DNA of 64,000 nt from Rhodeus uyekii (Eukaryota; Chordata; Actinopteri; Cypriniformes; Acheilognathidae). Made by a program: the position numbers and the translations under genes. Below are positions 23,101-34,813 of the stretch, piece after piece; the stretch's first letter is position 1; each line of letters begins with the position of its first letter. Under the pieces are notes generated by a model that worked only from the letters and a program-made list of their open reading frames with translations, had not been told where the DNA came from and made no database searches. The stretch covers positions 372,001-436,000 of the forward strand of contig JAWRVZ010000248.1 in the NCBI GenBank assembly GCA_037043235.1, given 5' to 3'.

Positions 23101-26065
23101 TTTCAAATCTCCCCTTTCTTGCAAAATTTTTTGAGCGAACTGTGGCTTCTCAATTAAACTCTCACCTCTCTGTCAATAACCTTTTTGAGCCCCTCTAATC
23201 AGGCCTCCGCAAACTACACAGCACAGAAACGGCATTAGTTAAGGTAACAAATGACCTGTTGATCGCTGCAGACTCTGGCTGTCTCTCAATTTTAATTCTC
23301 CTCGATCTTAGCGCAGCTTTTGACACAGTGGATCATTTTACTTTACTCATTTACTCACTATATCCATGTCGTTTGGAATCCGTTTTTGGTGTTACTGACA
23401 CAGTATTAAACTGGTTTAAATCTTTCCTCTCAGATCGAAGGCAGTTTGTGTCACTGGGTGGATGTAGGTCCAAATTTGGGGCAGTGCAATTTGGAGTTCC
23501 CCAGGGATCTGTTTTGAGTCCCTTGCTTTTTAGTATGTACATTTTTTCCACTGGATCAACTTCTCAGATCCTTGGGTCTTAATTTTCATTTTTATGCAGA
23601 CGACACACAAATTTATATTCACTCAAAACCTGGAGATAATACGGCTGTTGGCTTTTTAGAACATTGTATCTCTGAGATAAAAATATGGATGTCACATAAT
23701 TTTCTCCATCTCAACAGTGACAAAACTGAGGTCATGCTCATCGGTTCACCCCAACAAATTCGCAAAGCTGATGCTGTAACCTTAATGGTGGATGGCTCTG
23801 CTTTGGAATTTCAAACAAAATGTAAAAATTTGGGGGTGATATTCGATGCAAATCTAACATTCGAACCGCATGTACAGAATATGGTCAAAACTTCTTCTTC
23901 AAAAAAAAAATTTCATCTCAGAAACATATCACGATTGCGCCTTATGTTATCTCTCTCGGTGGCTGAAAAATTGATCAGTTCATTTGTCTTTTCTCTTATC
24001 GACTATTGTAAACTACAGCAAACAAACTGCAGTTTGTTCAAAACTCAGCGGCCAGAATCTTGCCAAGGTCCAGGACAAGTGAACACATCACTCCCATCTT
24101 GGAGTCTCTGCACTGGCTCCCGGTCAGGTTTCGCATTGATTTTAAAATTCTAATGCTCACCTATAAGGCCTTGCATGGTTTAGCGCCACGATATTTGACT
24201 GAACTTTTAACTGCATACACCGCAAGACGCAATCTCCGTTCATCTAATTCTGCTTTTTTAATTGTTCCTCCAACACGTTTACGCTCTATGTGTGACCAGG
24301 CTTTTTCTTCTTTTGCTCCAAAACTCTGGAATGCTCTGCCCAATGAGATCAGACATGCTGACTCTTATAGTGGTTTTAAATCTTCACTTAAAACAATTTT
24401 TTTTAGACTTGCATACAAGTGACTATTATTGTGTGTTCTGCTTTGCTTTTTATATCATGCATCTTTTTCTTTTAAATTACCTTTAATGTACGTTTATTGT
24501 ATTTATATGTTTCTGTGCAGCACTTTGAGATGTAACTTTTAAAGGCGCTATATAAAATAAAGTTTATTATTATATTATAAATGACAACACATTTTGATAG
24601 ATAAAATCCAAAAAATTCAAAACGTACCAAAATATCTCACAAAATAACAGTTAATACTTGAACTCTAAATTACTGCATTCTTATATTTCCATTCAGAGAT
24701 CATTGTGAAAACCAGACCTACTATCCTTCTTTTGAGATTCAGCATCTGACAAAGAATCACCAGACGAGTCAACACCAGTAAAGAAGAAGAGCAGCTTTAG
24801 TTATTTTGTTGAGAGTGGCTGTTAAATCTCACTACTTTCTAATTCTGAACCTGATTCCAATCTTACAACTGCTTATAAATGACAAAGACACATCGATAGC
24901 AAATGCATTAATCTGCTTCCTTCAACAACAAAAAAAATAAAATGATATGATGATTTAAAAAATTATAATGACAGAAACAAAAACAAAAAATAAATCACTC
25001 TCTTTCTCTGACACACTGATCTGTGATTGACTTGCTTGTTTAAGTCCCAAAGAGTTAACTATACAGAACAGACAACAGCTTTTATAGGTAAAAATTAAAA
25101 AACACATTATATAATTCACCTACTCAAGAAATGTGGTTCTAAAATGTACAAAAATTATGATTGTTAGCAAAATAGTTATCTCAACAACAAATTTGAAACG
25201 TACAACTAGTATCACACAAAATTAACAAATTAATACTTGACCTCTGATTCCCTACATTTTTACATTGTCCGGTTCAGAGAACATTTTTACAAGCATTAAT
25301 TCTGTTTGAATAAAAAAAGAAGAGTAAAATAACTTTCTTGAAATCCAGATGCACCACTGTCTTTAGGTGCTTTATCTGGAAATGCACTGTACAAATAATG
25401 ACTTTATATTTAGTACTGTAAACTCCCTCTGTTACGCATCAATGCAAAATTCACTCTCATTCTCTGCAACTCTGATCTGTAGTTGGTTGTTTTGTGCAGA
25501 AGAGGCGGTATGTTGTAGTGATGATAGTAGTAAATGTACAACACTTTCAAAAGCTATTGAATGTATAAATTAAACACCACTTTTCAAATTGCAGCAATAT
25601 TGCTCCTAATCAATAGAAAATATTCCAAAATGTTTATTAATGTTTAGAAGATTTCCTACAATTTCTCCAGTCTTCTCTGCATATTGTGTAAATTATGTGG
25701 AATTACTTACATTCCAAAAACCCATTTGAACAAACATGAATTATATCATAAAGATATTGATACAAGTTTGACTTCTTGCTGCACTTACCACTTGATGAAT
25801 CAGTCATAGCAGCTGTTGATTCTGCATTTGAAAAGAGCAGTTTTTAAAGATATTGATCAGTGATCTTCTTAAATGATTAGAATGTTTTTACAGAAGTTTG
25901 ATCGTATAACATTTCAGTTATTAAAAAAACATTGAAGAAATACTCACTGCAAAAACATTTAATATGTCAACAAGTTATGAAACAAGTAATGTACGTGTAT
26001 GCATATTTAAAAATAGCAAATCAGAAACATTTGACATATTTACCACTGTCGATTTTGTTTGCCAT
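20158..26065 (-). CDS. tor1aip: Torsin-1A-interacting protein, copy 2, with giant repeat exon
   Basis: Same family and topology as copy 1. Exons (minus): 26044-26065 (MANKIDS), 25789-25821 (ESTAAMTDSSS), 21538-22761 (repeat exon, 408 aa), 21075-21149, 20158-20939; predicted 711 aa, all junctions phase 1. The repeat exon holds 22 copies of an 18-residue Glu/Lys/Asp/Gln-rich unit, so the cytoplasmic/nuclear part is a long, acidic, probably disordered stretch. The last exon has one membrane segment (STAAAAVFVLVLVISN) and a luminal domain with LPPGSTLIFYRYCDHENAAY and GLWSRISHLILPV, keeping the arginine-finger position. The C-terminus (GCGDCKSF) is longer by a few residues than copy 1. Two small phase-compatible extra exons are possible (24722-24745, 25334-25375). 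An alternative start exon at 21406 would give a 306-aa protein without the repeats. A TTTATT at 19865 (AATAAA on the minus strand) is the likely polyA signal. Confidence 0.82.
21343..21406 (-). other. Alternative first coding exon inside tor1aip copy 2
   Basis: Reads MDSGDSLDGTRRRNTRHASE and ends at a phase-1 donor (ACAG/GTTTGA). It is clearly paralogous to exon 1 of copy 1, including the flanks (CCATTTGTTTTATATCACA upstream, GAGTTTTATA inside the intron). Spliced to 21075-21149 and 20158-20939 it gives 921 nt, a complete 306-aa frame. It sits between the repeat exon and the short exon, so it implies an internal promoter or the former start of an ancestral duplicate. Confidence 0.72.
21538..22730 (-). 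repeat. 54-bp coding minisatellite, 22 units
   Basis: On the minus strand each unit encodes ENKDQVEDAKAKQEPESG with few substitutions (D for E at the start, Y for S, one K-to-E, one D-to-V). Units are nearly identical at the DNA level, so expansion is recent. At the distal (5' coding) end the units show a three-unit, 162-bp higher-order period: S/GDN, S/GEN, Y/GEN, repeated three times. No frame contains stops, so long shadow frames exist on both strands. Confidence 0.95.
23067..24577 (+). pseudogene. 5'-truncated L2/CR1-like LINE (reverse transcriptase)
   Basis: The frame reads FRPISNLPFLAKFFERTVAS, then the RT motifs LLDLSAAFDTVDH, GVPQGSVLSPLLF and FYADDTQIY, then the family C-terminus (LESLHWLPVRFRIDFKIL, YKALHGLAPRYL, LWNALPNEIR). 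There is a stop at about 23199 (LFEPL*SGLRK), a frameshift at about 23575 between PQGS and YADD, and another near 24060. The 3' end is AGTTTATTATTAT after TATAAAATAA. It is inactive. Insertion borders are defined by the paralogous uninterrupted sequence at 24845-24900. Confidence 0.9.
24722..24745 (-). other. Candidate 24-nt microexon of tor1aip copy 2
   Basis: Minus strand: acceptor TTTGTCAG, then a phase-1 exon encoding DAESQKKD, then donor GTAGGT. Inclusion keeps the frame. Whether it is spliced in is unknown. Confidence 0.35.
25334..25375 (-). other. Candidate 42-nt exon of tor1aip copy 2
   Basis: Minus strand: acceptor ATTTCCAG, then a phase-1 frame encoding DKAPKDSGASGFQE, then a weak donor GTTATT. 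The length is a multiple of three. The weak donor makes it doubtful. Confidence 0.3.
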
Positions 26066-27571
26066 TGCTCTTGCACAAACACCTCCTTAATCAATGAGTT
26101 GTGCTGAAGCAGGGTATTTGAACTAGACCTGAATACAGAAACAATACCACATTACAAAAACATAAATCACAAATGCTCCAATGACAGATAATAAGAGAGC
26201 AGTTAGCCTGACATTAGCAAACACGGTGATTAAAAATATCCACTGTTGCCACGTAGAACAACCTATGCAGCTTGTTCTTCTAGTGTGAAACTCTCACTTA
26301 TTATCTACCTATCACGAAGATATTTCGGATTTTGCCCTATTGGACAAGTCTCACTTCCAAACGCCACTGCGCCACTATGGTTCCGGGTGTCGCTAGCCTA
26401 GGAACTGTTTAATTTAGTGAATTGTTTCACTCGGACGTTTTCTGGATAGGGACATCATGTGCACAAGGAAGAGAGAGTGAAAAAAAATTCAAATAAGAAA
26501 GAGGAATTATCAATTGCTAAACAGACCCACAATAAACTAAGCAGTTACATACACTGAAAGAAAAAAAAAGGAATTAAAATTGTTTCTTACAAATAATAAA
26601 TTTTTAATTAAATGAGCTTTCCTGTAGCTCAATCAGTAGAGCATTGGTGCTTACAACACCAAGGTCATGGGTTCAATCCCAGGGAAACCAAGAACTGATT
26701 CAATGTGTTACTTGAATGTAATGTAAGTCGCTTTGGATAAAAGTACTTTAGATATATTTAAAACAGATTGGGTCTTCATAAATGTTGCTTTATTTACGAA
26801 TAATTTCCCCAACTACATATTCAATTTACAATGCTTTCTTATTTTCTTTATTTCCCATAATTAGCCTTAAAGGCAACAACAAATATCAATATACAATAAA
26901 TATCAGGGGAAATGTATTTTATATATATATATATATAAATAAATAAATGTACACATTTACCTGAGGAATAATAACATTTATTTATCTGAGTAAAATTATT
27001 TATCTGATGGAAAAAAAAATCCTGGTGATATTAGAATATAAGATGTTTCATTCACAATAGCCCCACAGACGTGATTCCACAGACACAAGTTACCTAAAGT
27101 GAAGAAAAAAAGTACAACTTTTTTACTCTTCAAAACCAAGGTACTTTTATTTGAAATGCTACAGACTTTTCAACCACCAGTCTAATACAAATTCTTCAGG
27201 GCGATAAGAGGTAGGGACGAAGTGAAGGTAAACAAAGTCTAAGACCAGACGTACATGACTGGAATACATTTATGAAGTTTTAACTGTAAGTAGAAACACA
27301 TCAGAAGGCACTTACTTTTAATTGAATTAGTGAGTTATGAACGTTTGAAAATTATATGACATTATTTGTCCAACAGGTTTCACAGAACTGAAAAACAAAA
27401 TGGTTAATAGTTAAGCTTGTCCTAGCGTTATCAAAAGTTGGTAACTAATACAATTTAAGGCCTAATGGAAATTGGAGACAGACATATTGACTGTCAAAGC
27501 AACAACAGTATGGGGGGAGAGAGAGATTTCACATTGCTGTCAGGAATGCTGGTGGTTATCCCCACAATAGC
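26066..27571. other. Intergenic region, tor1aip copy 2 to aldh9a1
   Basis: No coding frame is supported. The copy 2 promoter is probably between 26070 and 26480, where a GC-richer patch lies (about 26330-26400). It also holds the SINE at 26615-26757, a TA-rich tract at about 26918-26945, and the aldh9a1 3' UTR just below 27572; a TTTATT at 27147 is a minus-strand polyA candidate. Confidence 0.5.
26615..26757 (+). mobile_element. tRNA-derived SINE
   Basis: The head resembles a tRNA with an A box (TAGCTCAATCAGTAGAGC) and a B box (GGGTTCAATCCC). It is followed by a body ending in GTAAGTCGCTTTGGATAAAA. The cloverleaf is imperfect and no anticodon arm of a functional tRNA is supported. A minus-strand relative is at 39790-39905. 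Confidence 0.8.
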
Positions 27572-30500
27572 CTAAAAGATGCTTTCCACATCTCCCATTT
27601 CCACCACAACAGTCTTGAGCTGAGAGTAGTACTCAATTGTCACTTGCCCATTCTCCCTTCCAAACCCTAAAAGAAAAGGGGAAGATGTTAGATCTCTCAA
27701 GCATTCACAAAGTATACTTATGTATACTGGAACACTTGTGCAAACAATTGTGGGTTTAAGATTTTCCTGCAAATGATATATCAATAATAGTCTCAAGAAA
27801 TAGTAAGCTTAGAGTACCTGACATCTTGTAGCCTCCAAAAGGAACTTCTACAGGTCCGACATTGTAGTTATTGATATAGCACGTTCCTGCCTGAATGTTT
27901 GCAGCAACTCTGTGGGCACGAGCTATATCCCTAAAAACAAAGCACAGGAGAATGTTAACTGGGTTAGTGCAATTAATAAAAACAAAATATGAAAAGAAAA
28001 TGATGTTAAAATTCACAAAATTATATTAGATCAAAATTAGTTTTCGTTGATAACTGATACATTTACAAGACAACTAAATTATAGCACTTCCCACAAAACA
28101 ACTTAAACATAACAGCATAGAAAAGGTTTAAGGCCCATAAAAAGAATGAGACCTATAAAACAATAAATGGACAATAAACAAACAACACCAGTGGACAATA
28201 ATGTTTATTGCTGCAGTTACTGCCACTTTAAATGCTCAAGCTCTTTAAAGTTGAATAGATTTGGATTGGCTCTGAATGTTCTGGAAATTATTCAAATTAT
28301 ATTATTTCTATGAGTTATTATAGTGGTGTGGACTTCCTTATTCTCACACTGATTAATAATCATCAGTATAGTTATTGTCCATGAAGTGAATGGGCCTTTA
28401 AGGGTCCAAATACGACTAGAGAAAATATAATTAGCTTAGTAAAGTCCACAACAGGATAATACAGGTGTGCGTGTGTGAGAGTATGTGGTTTCTTATCAGT
28501 TCCAATTAAACTTTTTGTAAAACATTTTTATTTAAATCATATGCGTGTTAACTCTGGCAGACCCTCTTTTTAAAAAAATATATATTTTGTATGGTGTCAC
28601 CTGGTGAAGACACCAGATGCCAAGCCAAAGGTTGTGTTGTTGGCTCTTTGAAGAACCTCCTCCTCTGTGTCAAAAGGCAGAACAGACATCACAGGGCCAA
28701 AGATCTCCTCCTTAACACAGGTCATATCATCCCTGCAGTTATCTGTAGTACAGATACAATAAAAATAGCTCAGAATCAAGCTGATTGTGAGATAAAATGT
28801 TAAAACATTTGTTAAAGAAAACTGAAATATTAAGTGAAAATGACACTTTAATAGTAATAATATGGCTTTCTCACCCAGCACACATGGGGACACAAAGTAT
28901 CCATCTTTCAGTTTGGAATCACTTGGAATAAATCGTTCTCCACCGCATAAAACCTTTGCACCCTAAAACAACAATGATCAAGTTCTCAAATACATTATTT
29001 GAATACTTATATTTCAAGTCAGAGTGTCTGTGTTTGGAAAAAGTTGTTAAAGTTGGGATAAAAAGGAAGTGGCAACAGATATTTTCTGTCATAAAGAAAA
29101 AAAGTACACAGGGTTCAATCCATTGGATGTTGATTGGTTTTTGTGATGTGGCCATTGCGTTCAAAAGTCAGTTGTGAATGGGCGGGATTTGAGAAGATTG
29201 TAAAAGTCATTGATTGTAAGAGTCACAGGCCACTAAAGAGAAGCCTGTTGTGTTCACCGGAAGATCAAGTCAACATTTGAAAGAAAAATGAAAGGAATAA
29301 GCTAAAAATGCATATGTATTTGCATACTGTGTAGTGGTACAGACAAAGGCTATTTTTTTAAGAATTGCATAATTACAAAATAAATAAAGCAATTAAGATT
29401 AAACCAGATGTTTTACATTTACATATGATCACAATTCTAAAGCTTTAAACAAGGTTTTAAGTGGTTTTTCATTTCATGGGGACTTTAAATAGCTGTACAG
29501 CAGTACCTGTTCTTTGGCTTGTTTGATGAAGCCCAGCACTTTTTCCATGTGGGGTTTACTGATCAAAGCCCCCATGCGTGTCCCGTCACACATGGGATCC
29601 CCAACAGGGATGACTTTGGTCCTCTTCACCACTTCCTCCATGAACTTTGGCATGATCTCCCTCTGTACAAACACCCGTGTTCCATTGCAGCACACCTGGG
29701 AAATATTCAATACATTGATTGTACGATCTTTAAAGAGAGCAGCCTTTCTGTTCTTATAATGTTGGGCAACCAGTTGCACACAAACGGGGCTCTGTGGACT
29801 ACTGAAAGCTGAGGATTGTGGGTTTGAGTCCAATCTGGGTCATATAAACACATCGGGGGAAGCCAGTGATATGTAATGCACTCACTTTCTTTAGTCATGT
29901 TTCCATCCAAAATTGTGAATTTGACTTAATTAATAAAGCACAGTTTCCATCCCATGCGTCACTTATTGAGAAATTGGCACAAAATATCTGTGATAAGAAT
30001 GGAAGTTGATGCAATCAGGGAAGCCAATGTTGCTCTTATATCCTACATCACAAATGACTGCATGAAGACATGCAGATGATGCAGCATATCAAATAAAAGC
30101 TGTGTTTGGATTCCTAGTGTCTGGGAACACAATCGTGGAGACACTTCTGTGAGGAAATTAAACCAAATCAGTTTGATGACAGACTTTGGCTTAGGCATTG
30201 ACATGCTGTGCAATGAAATTTGGCCGCTGGTTAGTCCAGTTATCCAATCGTATCCTCTATTGCAGTGTTTTTCAACCACTGTGCCGCGGTACACTAGTGT
30301 GCTGAGAGAGATCGTCAGGTGTGCCGTGGAAAACTTTTCAATTTCACCTAATTGGGCTAAACATTTTTTTGAAAACTAATTAATGTAATCATAAAATATA
30401 GATACATTTTTTTTATTTTTGTTTACTTGATTTCCATTCAAGACACTTTGATAAGAATGTCCGTATATTGTTAATATAGGCTACAGGGTTTAATTTTTTA

Positions 30501-33500
30501 ACATTTTTGGTTGTTGGTGTGCCTTGTGATTTTTTTTCAATGAAAAAATTTACCTTGGTTCAAAAAAAGGTTGAAAAACACTGCTCACTGAGATTTATTC
30601 AGTAAACGCGTTTCCATCGTAGTTATGCACGCGTCCGTCTATCAGATAACTGTTTCAATCTACCTCAATTGAGCACATACGGTAATTTTATGCTCATTTT
30701 TAGAAATTATGCACATCCAGCATATATTTTTTTTTTTTTACAATTTATGCAATATGCCTAAATACATACAAATAGGTGGATGAAAAGATAGCTAGTAACA
30801 GCAAAAACATACAAACAGAAAAATATGCCAATGTCTATAATAAAATGTGTGTGGTTAAAACAAAAAACACACCTCTCCCTGGGTGAGGAAGTTAGCCATG
30901 AGGGCCCCTTTGACTGCATTTTCCAGCTCGCAGTCCTTAAAGATGATCAGTGGAGACTTTCCTCCAAGCTCCAGAGTCACCTGCTTCACACCTTTGGCTG
31001 CCATTTCCATAACCTTTAAAGGAAGAGCACATCCCATCAAAAATCTGCTGAAGAACATTTAGTTCTGGAATATAAAACATAACTTACTAATTTTAATTGT
31101 GATTAATTAATTGAATATATTAAATGAAATAAATGTTAATATCTAAATGACATTAAAAAAGGTTTCTAAATTTGAGTAGAACTACTGGAAATGTCTTTGA
31201 GTGAGGATTCAAAAAGGAGAATAAAATGTTTAAATTGACAGCTAACATTACCTTCCAATCCTTTTTTTAATTTATTTTAAATCATATTATACCTTTTTTC
31301 CAGTGGGAACACTGCCCGTGAAGGACACTTTGGCCACCATGGGATGGTGACACAGCAGCCCTCCAGTCTCGGCTCCTCCTTGTACCACGTTAAAGAGTCC
31401 ATCGGGAACACCTGCCTCTTTATAGATCTCTGCCAGCATGACAGCTGTCACTGGGGTCATGGGAGATGGTTTAAACACCATGGCATTGCCTAAGAGAGGA
31501 AGATGATCACATGTTAGCATAAGAGACAGACACAGACAAAGACAAGGAAGGGGAACAAGGAAGTGCTAGAAGACCACTTTCAGAAAGTAAACACAATCTT
31601 GGAGACTGCATGTCACAAATTACAGATATAGAAAGCAACGTTCTCATACCACAGGCCATAGCTGGGGCTGACTTCCATGCAGCTATCTGGAAGGGGTAGT
31701 TCCAAGCTCCAATGCCAACACACACTCCCAGTGGCTCCCTTCTGGTGTAAGCAAAAGATCCTCCTGGAAGCTGTATATGCTGGCCTGAGTTTACAAAGAA
31801 AATTCTTATATGTGACGTAGAAAGAATTTCCATTTAGAATTTTTGCGAAACCAGTATCCAAGCCTACCTGAGAGCGTGGGGGCAATGCCAGCATAGTACT
31901 CAATACACTGCCAAGCAACTTCAATATCCACCTGAGCCTCAGTGATAGATTTGCCATTGTTGGCCACTTCTGCTCTTGCAATTTCATCTCTGCGCTCCTG
32001 CATGCGAGAACAGAACTTTTTACATAAAAATCAATATTCAACAACATGATAGATATTTATAGACATTATGAGAGCGTAGGGTGTGATGTGCCTCTGGGCC
32101 TGTACTACTTTAGCCAACTGTGGTGCGGGAGGTATTCATAATGCTAAACACCTTCAGAGATTTATAAGAGGTTTTGGTTTTCTGGATTTGCACTCCTCTG
32201 TTACCCATTTGGCACTCTGTTATTACCCCTGTTCATTGTTTGCTTTATGTAGTAGTTTGTTTTGGGGATATGTGTTGCAGGCCTGTAGGTTATGTTGGAA
32301 TGTGCCTTTATTATTTTGTGCTTGTGTTAATTATGTATTCTTTATTTACTTTGATGTTCAGAGGGGAATGTTTTTTTATAGTGGCACATTCCTGATTGAA
32401 TTATTATGTGTTGTAAAGTTTATTTTTGTAAATAAATACTTTTTAGTTGCTATTGTTCTCGTTGCCTCCCTTATTTGCTGTGACAAGGGAAATTGATATA
32501 ATTTGCAGTGCTTCGTACTATTGGGTGAGTACTAGGTTCTTTAGATTTACTTGTATTGATACTCAGATTGGTGGAGCTTTCTCTGCAAAATCATGTTACT
32601 TTTCACCAGGAATTCCACTGTTGAACATGATTATTTAAAAAATAAGTGAAATAATGCAGGCAGATAACTTCAAAAGCAATAGACAAAAACATAAACTCTC
32701 GACAAAAGTATATACCGGTACCTATGATAAACAACCTCTGAGGTTGGTCTTAAAGGTGTATAATCTCTCATTAAAAATAGCTTCCCCTATAGAGAAAATT
32801 AATCACATTTTTTACTTTCAGAAACCAACTGTTGCGCTTTTTTGACTACTATTATTCTATTGTACTACTGTTCATTGGAAAATCTTCAGAAGGACCGTTA
32901 TACATTTTATGTGTTTACCCTAATAATTCTGGCAGCCTCGAGCATGATCCGGGCCCTCTCCATTCCTGATAATTTACTCCATTTTAGGTATGCAGAATGA
33001 GCACTTTTTATAGCCTGATCTACCTCCTCCTCTCCACAGGGAATCATATCACACAGCACACGACCTGGGAAAAGAACAGAGGGTGAAGTACAAGCATTAA
33101 AACTGATAAAGGAAGACCATTTATGAGCACATACTTTTATTACATTAAATTAAAAATGTTCAGGATTTTTGTATTTACACTTAACATGCTAGTTTCAAAG
33201 TATTGTTTCTATCATTGTCTATTGAGATGTGAGGCAACAGACTGGAGGATAATTATAGTAAATTATTAACTCAATGCACAATCTGTAAAACTAGGGCATT
33301 GTGATTAAAGGTTCTTTTCAGAAAAACAAACTGTCTGAGACCAGCGTTTAAGTTAAGATTTGGGTAAATGGGGTGAAGTGATTAATAATCAGTACCTAAA
33401 CCTGATAAAACATATTTATTTACCGTTTTCCTGGCAATATTTCATCTGCAACAACGTTCACATCTTTCTACAAATTTACAATAGCAAAATAAATTCCTAA

Positions 33501-34813
33501 TAAATGGCCCAGGCCTGGCAGATCAACGTGCTACTTCTTTTCCCTCCAATACAGGAGGACGAATTGTTGAGTAAAGTATAAATGAAATGCGTGAATGAAG
33601 ACAGTAACTGACAAGATTATTGACATGCAGTTTACAGTGACAGGATGCATGCAATCATGCAGCACATCAATCTGTGGATTCCCAGACACAATTATGATTT
33701 GGTAGTATATCCTACCCCTCTAAGGTTTTTTTTCTCTCCAAACAAAGTGCATAATTTTAGTGCACAGTATAATTATGCAAATTGTGACACCGCACAAGTG
33801 ATTTTGTTGTCTATACTGACATCTATTGGCCTGGATTCAATAAGTTTGTTTATTAACTGTATGGAAGTAAAATAATGACAAATGTGTAAAAAACAAACAA
33901 GCTTGTTTTAAATAAAAAAAGTATGCATTGTATTAACTGTGCTTGCTTTTTAATGCATTGTGTGTTTAGGGGCTTGCGTTTTCATTGGCTGAAATTCAAC
34001 ATGGTTGTATATTTAAGCTGTGAATATTTTAATTCAAAATATTTCAAACACAATTTAATTATTAAAAAGTCAATAATCCCCTTTCAGATTTCCCTTCCAA
34101 AATATTCCATTGGTTTAAAAATACAACCCATAACATTTGACAGTCCAATTTATTTTGCTTCACAAAGTAGCTTCCATAAATTCGACAGAACATTCAACAT
34201 GGCACATCTGGGAACTGCAAGAAAAGCTGTGGTGTGCATGATAGTCAGTCGTCCTCACAAGCAGGTGGTGCTTGAGTGTGATGATGAACAAGTCATTCAT
34301 TCACAAAAATGGAGCAAGCAGTATGTGTGATGATGATCTGGGCCAGTATGAGGAAAAGCTTGTTGAATTTTTATTTCAAATACTTTTGGCATTCAATTTC
34401 TTCCATTCAACTGCTCCAGCTTCACACTAAGGCTGTTTTTTTTTAAAACGTTTCGTCTATTCTGTTAACTTGGCCTCCAGTGTGTATAAGATGCTAATTG
34501 TTTTGGTTAGCTTAGTCCTAAATTGTCATATGTATGCATTATATTGTTGGTCAATTGCCATATGATGAATGCACACGAAGAGGAGACCCGCTCCATACCA
34601 TTACAAGAAGAAAAAAAATCTACGTAGACTTAAATTAATACGTTTAATAGCCTATGTCATACCAGTTGCAGGTTCGTATACGGGCTCAGAATTCTTTGTG
34701 TCCTTCGGCTTCACTCTCGCTCCTCCCCAGAAATTCAGCGGCTCCTTCACCAGCAAAGTGCCCGTGGAAACGTGCTGGAACTCGGGCAGCGACAGAAGCG
34801 GTTTCTGAGCCAT
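27572..34813 (-). CDS. aldh9a1: 4-trimethylaminobutyraldehyde dehydrogenase (ALDH9A1)
   Basis: NAD-dependent aldehyde dehydrogenase that oxidises 4-trimethylaminobutyraldehyde in carnitine synthesis, and also aminobutyraldehydes; cytosolic tetramer in mammals. Eleven exons (minus): 34663-34813, 32919-33064, 31868-31997, 31650-31784, 31293-31489, 30873-31013, 29507-29695, 28875-28962, 28601-28742, 27818-27930, 27572-27666; 1527 nt, 508 aa, near the family's usual length. Motifs: cofactor-site GIGAWNYPFQ and FKPSP, FTGSVPTGKK, general-base Glu in LELGGKSP, catalytic Cys in GEVCCNGTR, then KEEIFGPV and the C-terminal FGGYKMSGFGRENG. Start 34813 (MAQKPLLSLP) is preferred over the in-frame ATG at 34861 because an acceptor (CATCATAG) at 34833 puts that ATG in an intron; a 5' UTR exon ends at 35229. 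Mobile elements lie only in introns. Confidence 0.97.
30263..30583. mobile_element. hAT-type MITE, second copy
   Basis: Ends CAGTGTTTTTCAACC and GGTTGAAAAACACTG are identical to those at 5320-5631. The body is in reverse orientation relative to that copy (TGCCGCGGTACACTAGTG near the left end). The flanking 8-bp duplication is no longer clear, so this copy is older or was rearranged. It is in an aldh9a1 intron. Confidence 0.88.
31998..32918. other. aldh9a1 intron between exons 2 and 3
   Basis: A T-rich block at 32100-32480 ends with AAATAAATACTT and might be an LTR-like remnant, but no matching termini were found. No exon signals were seen. Confidence 0.4.
33065..34662. other. First coding intron of aldh9a1
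   Basis: AT-rich, with several short frames lacking splice context. No alternative exon, RNA gene or defined repeat is supported. Confidence 0.5.

Larger units (their letters stand above)
24600..25565. repeat. Tandemly duplicated intron/exon units of tor1aip copy 2
   Basis: Three sets of recurring landmarks: CACTGATCTGTGATTG or CTCTGATCTGTAGTTGG followed by an AACAGCTTTT-like tract (21090, 25015, 25468); a block ending ACAAGCATTAAT...GTTTGAAT (22930, 25295; diverged at 24700); and AATCTCACTACTTTCT followed by TGATTCCAA (23023, 24825). They show that the region between the repeat exon and exon 2 grew by local duplication. Most exon-like parts have decayed. Confidence 0.75.

Noticed and set aside
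26620..26690. A tRNA gene
   Set aside because: A and B boxes are present, but stem pairing is poor and the sequence continues into a SINE body, so it is a tRNA-derived retroposon head.
32083..32496. 137-codon frame in an aldh9a1 intron
   Set aside because: It is hydrophobic because of T-rich DNA, has no recognisable motif and overlaps a possible LTR-like remnant.
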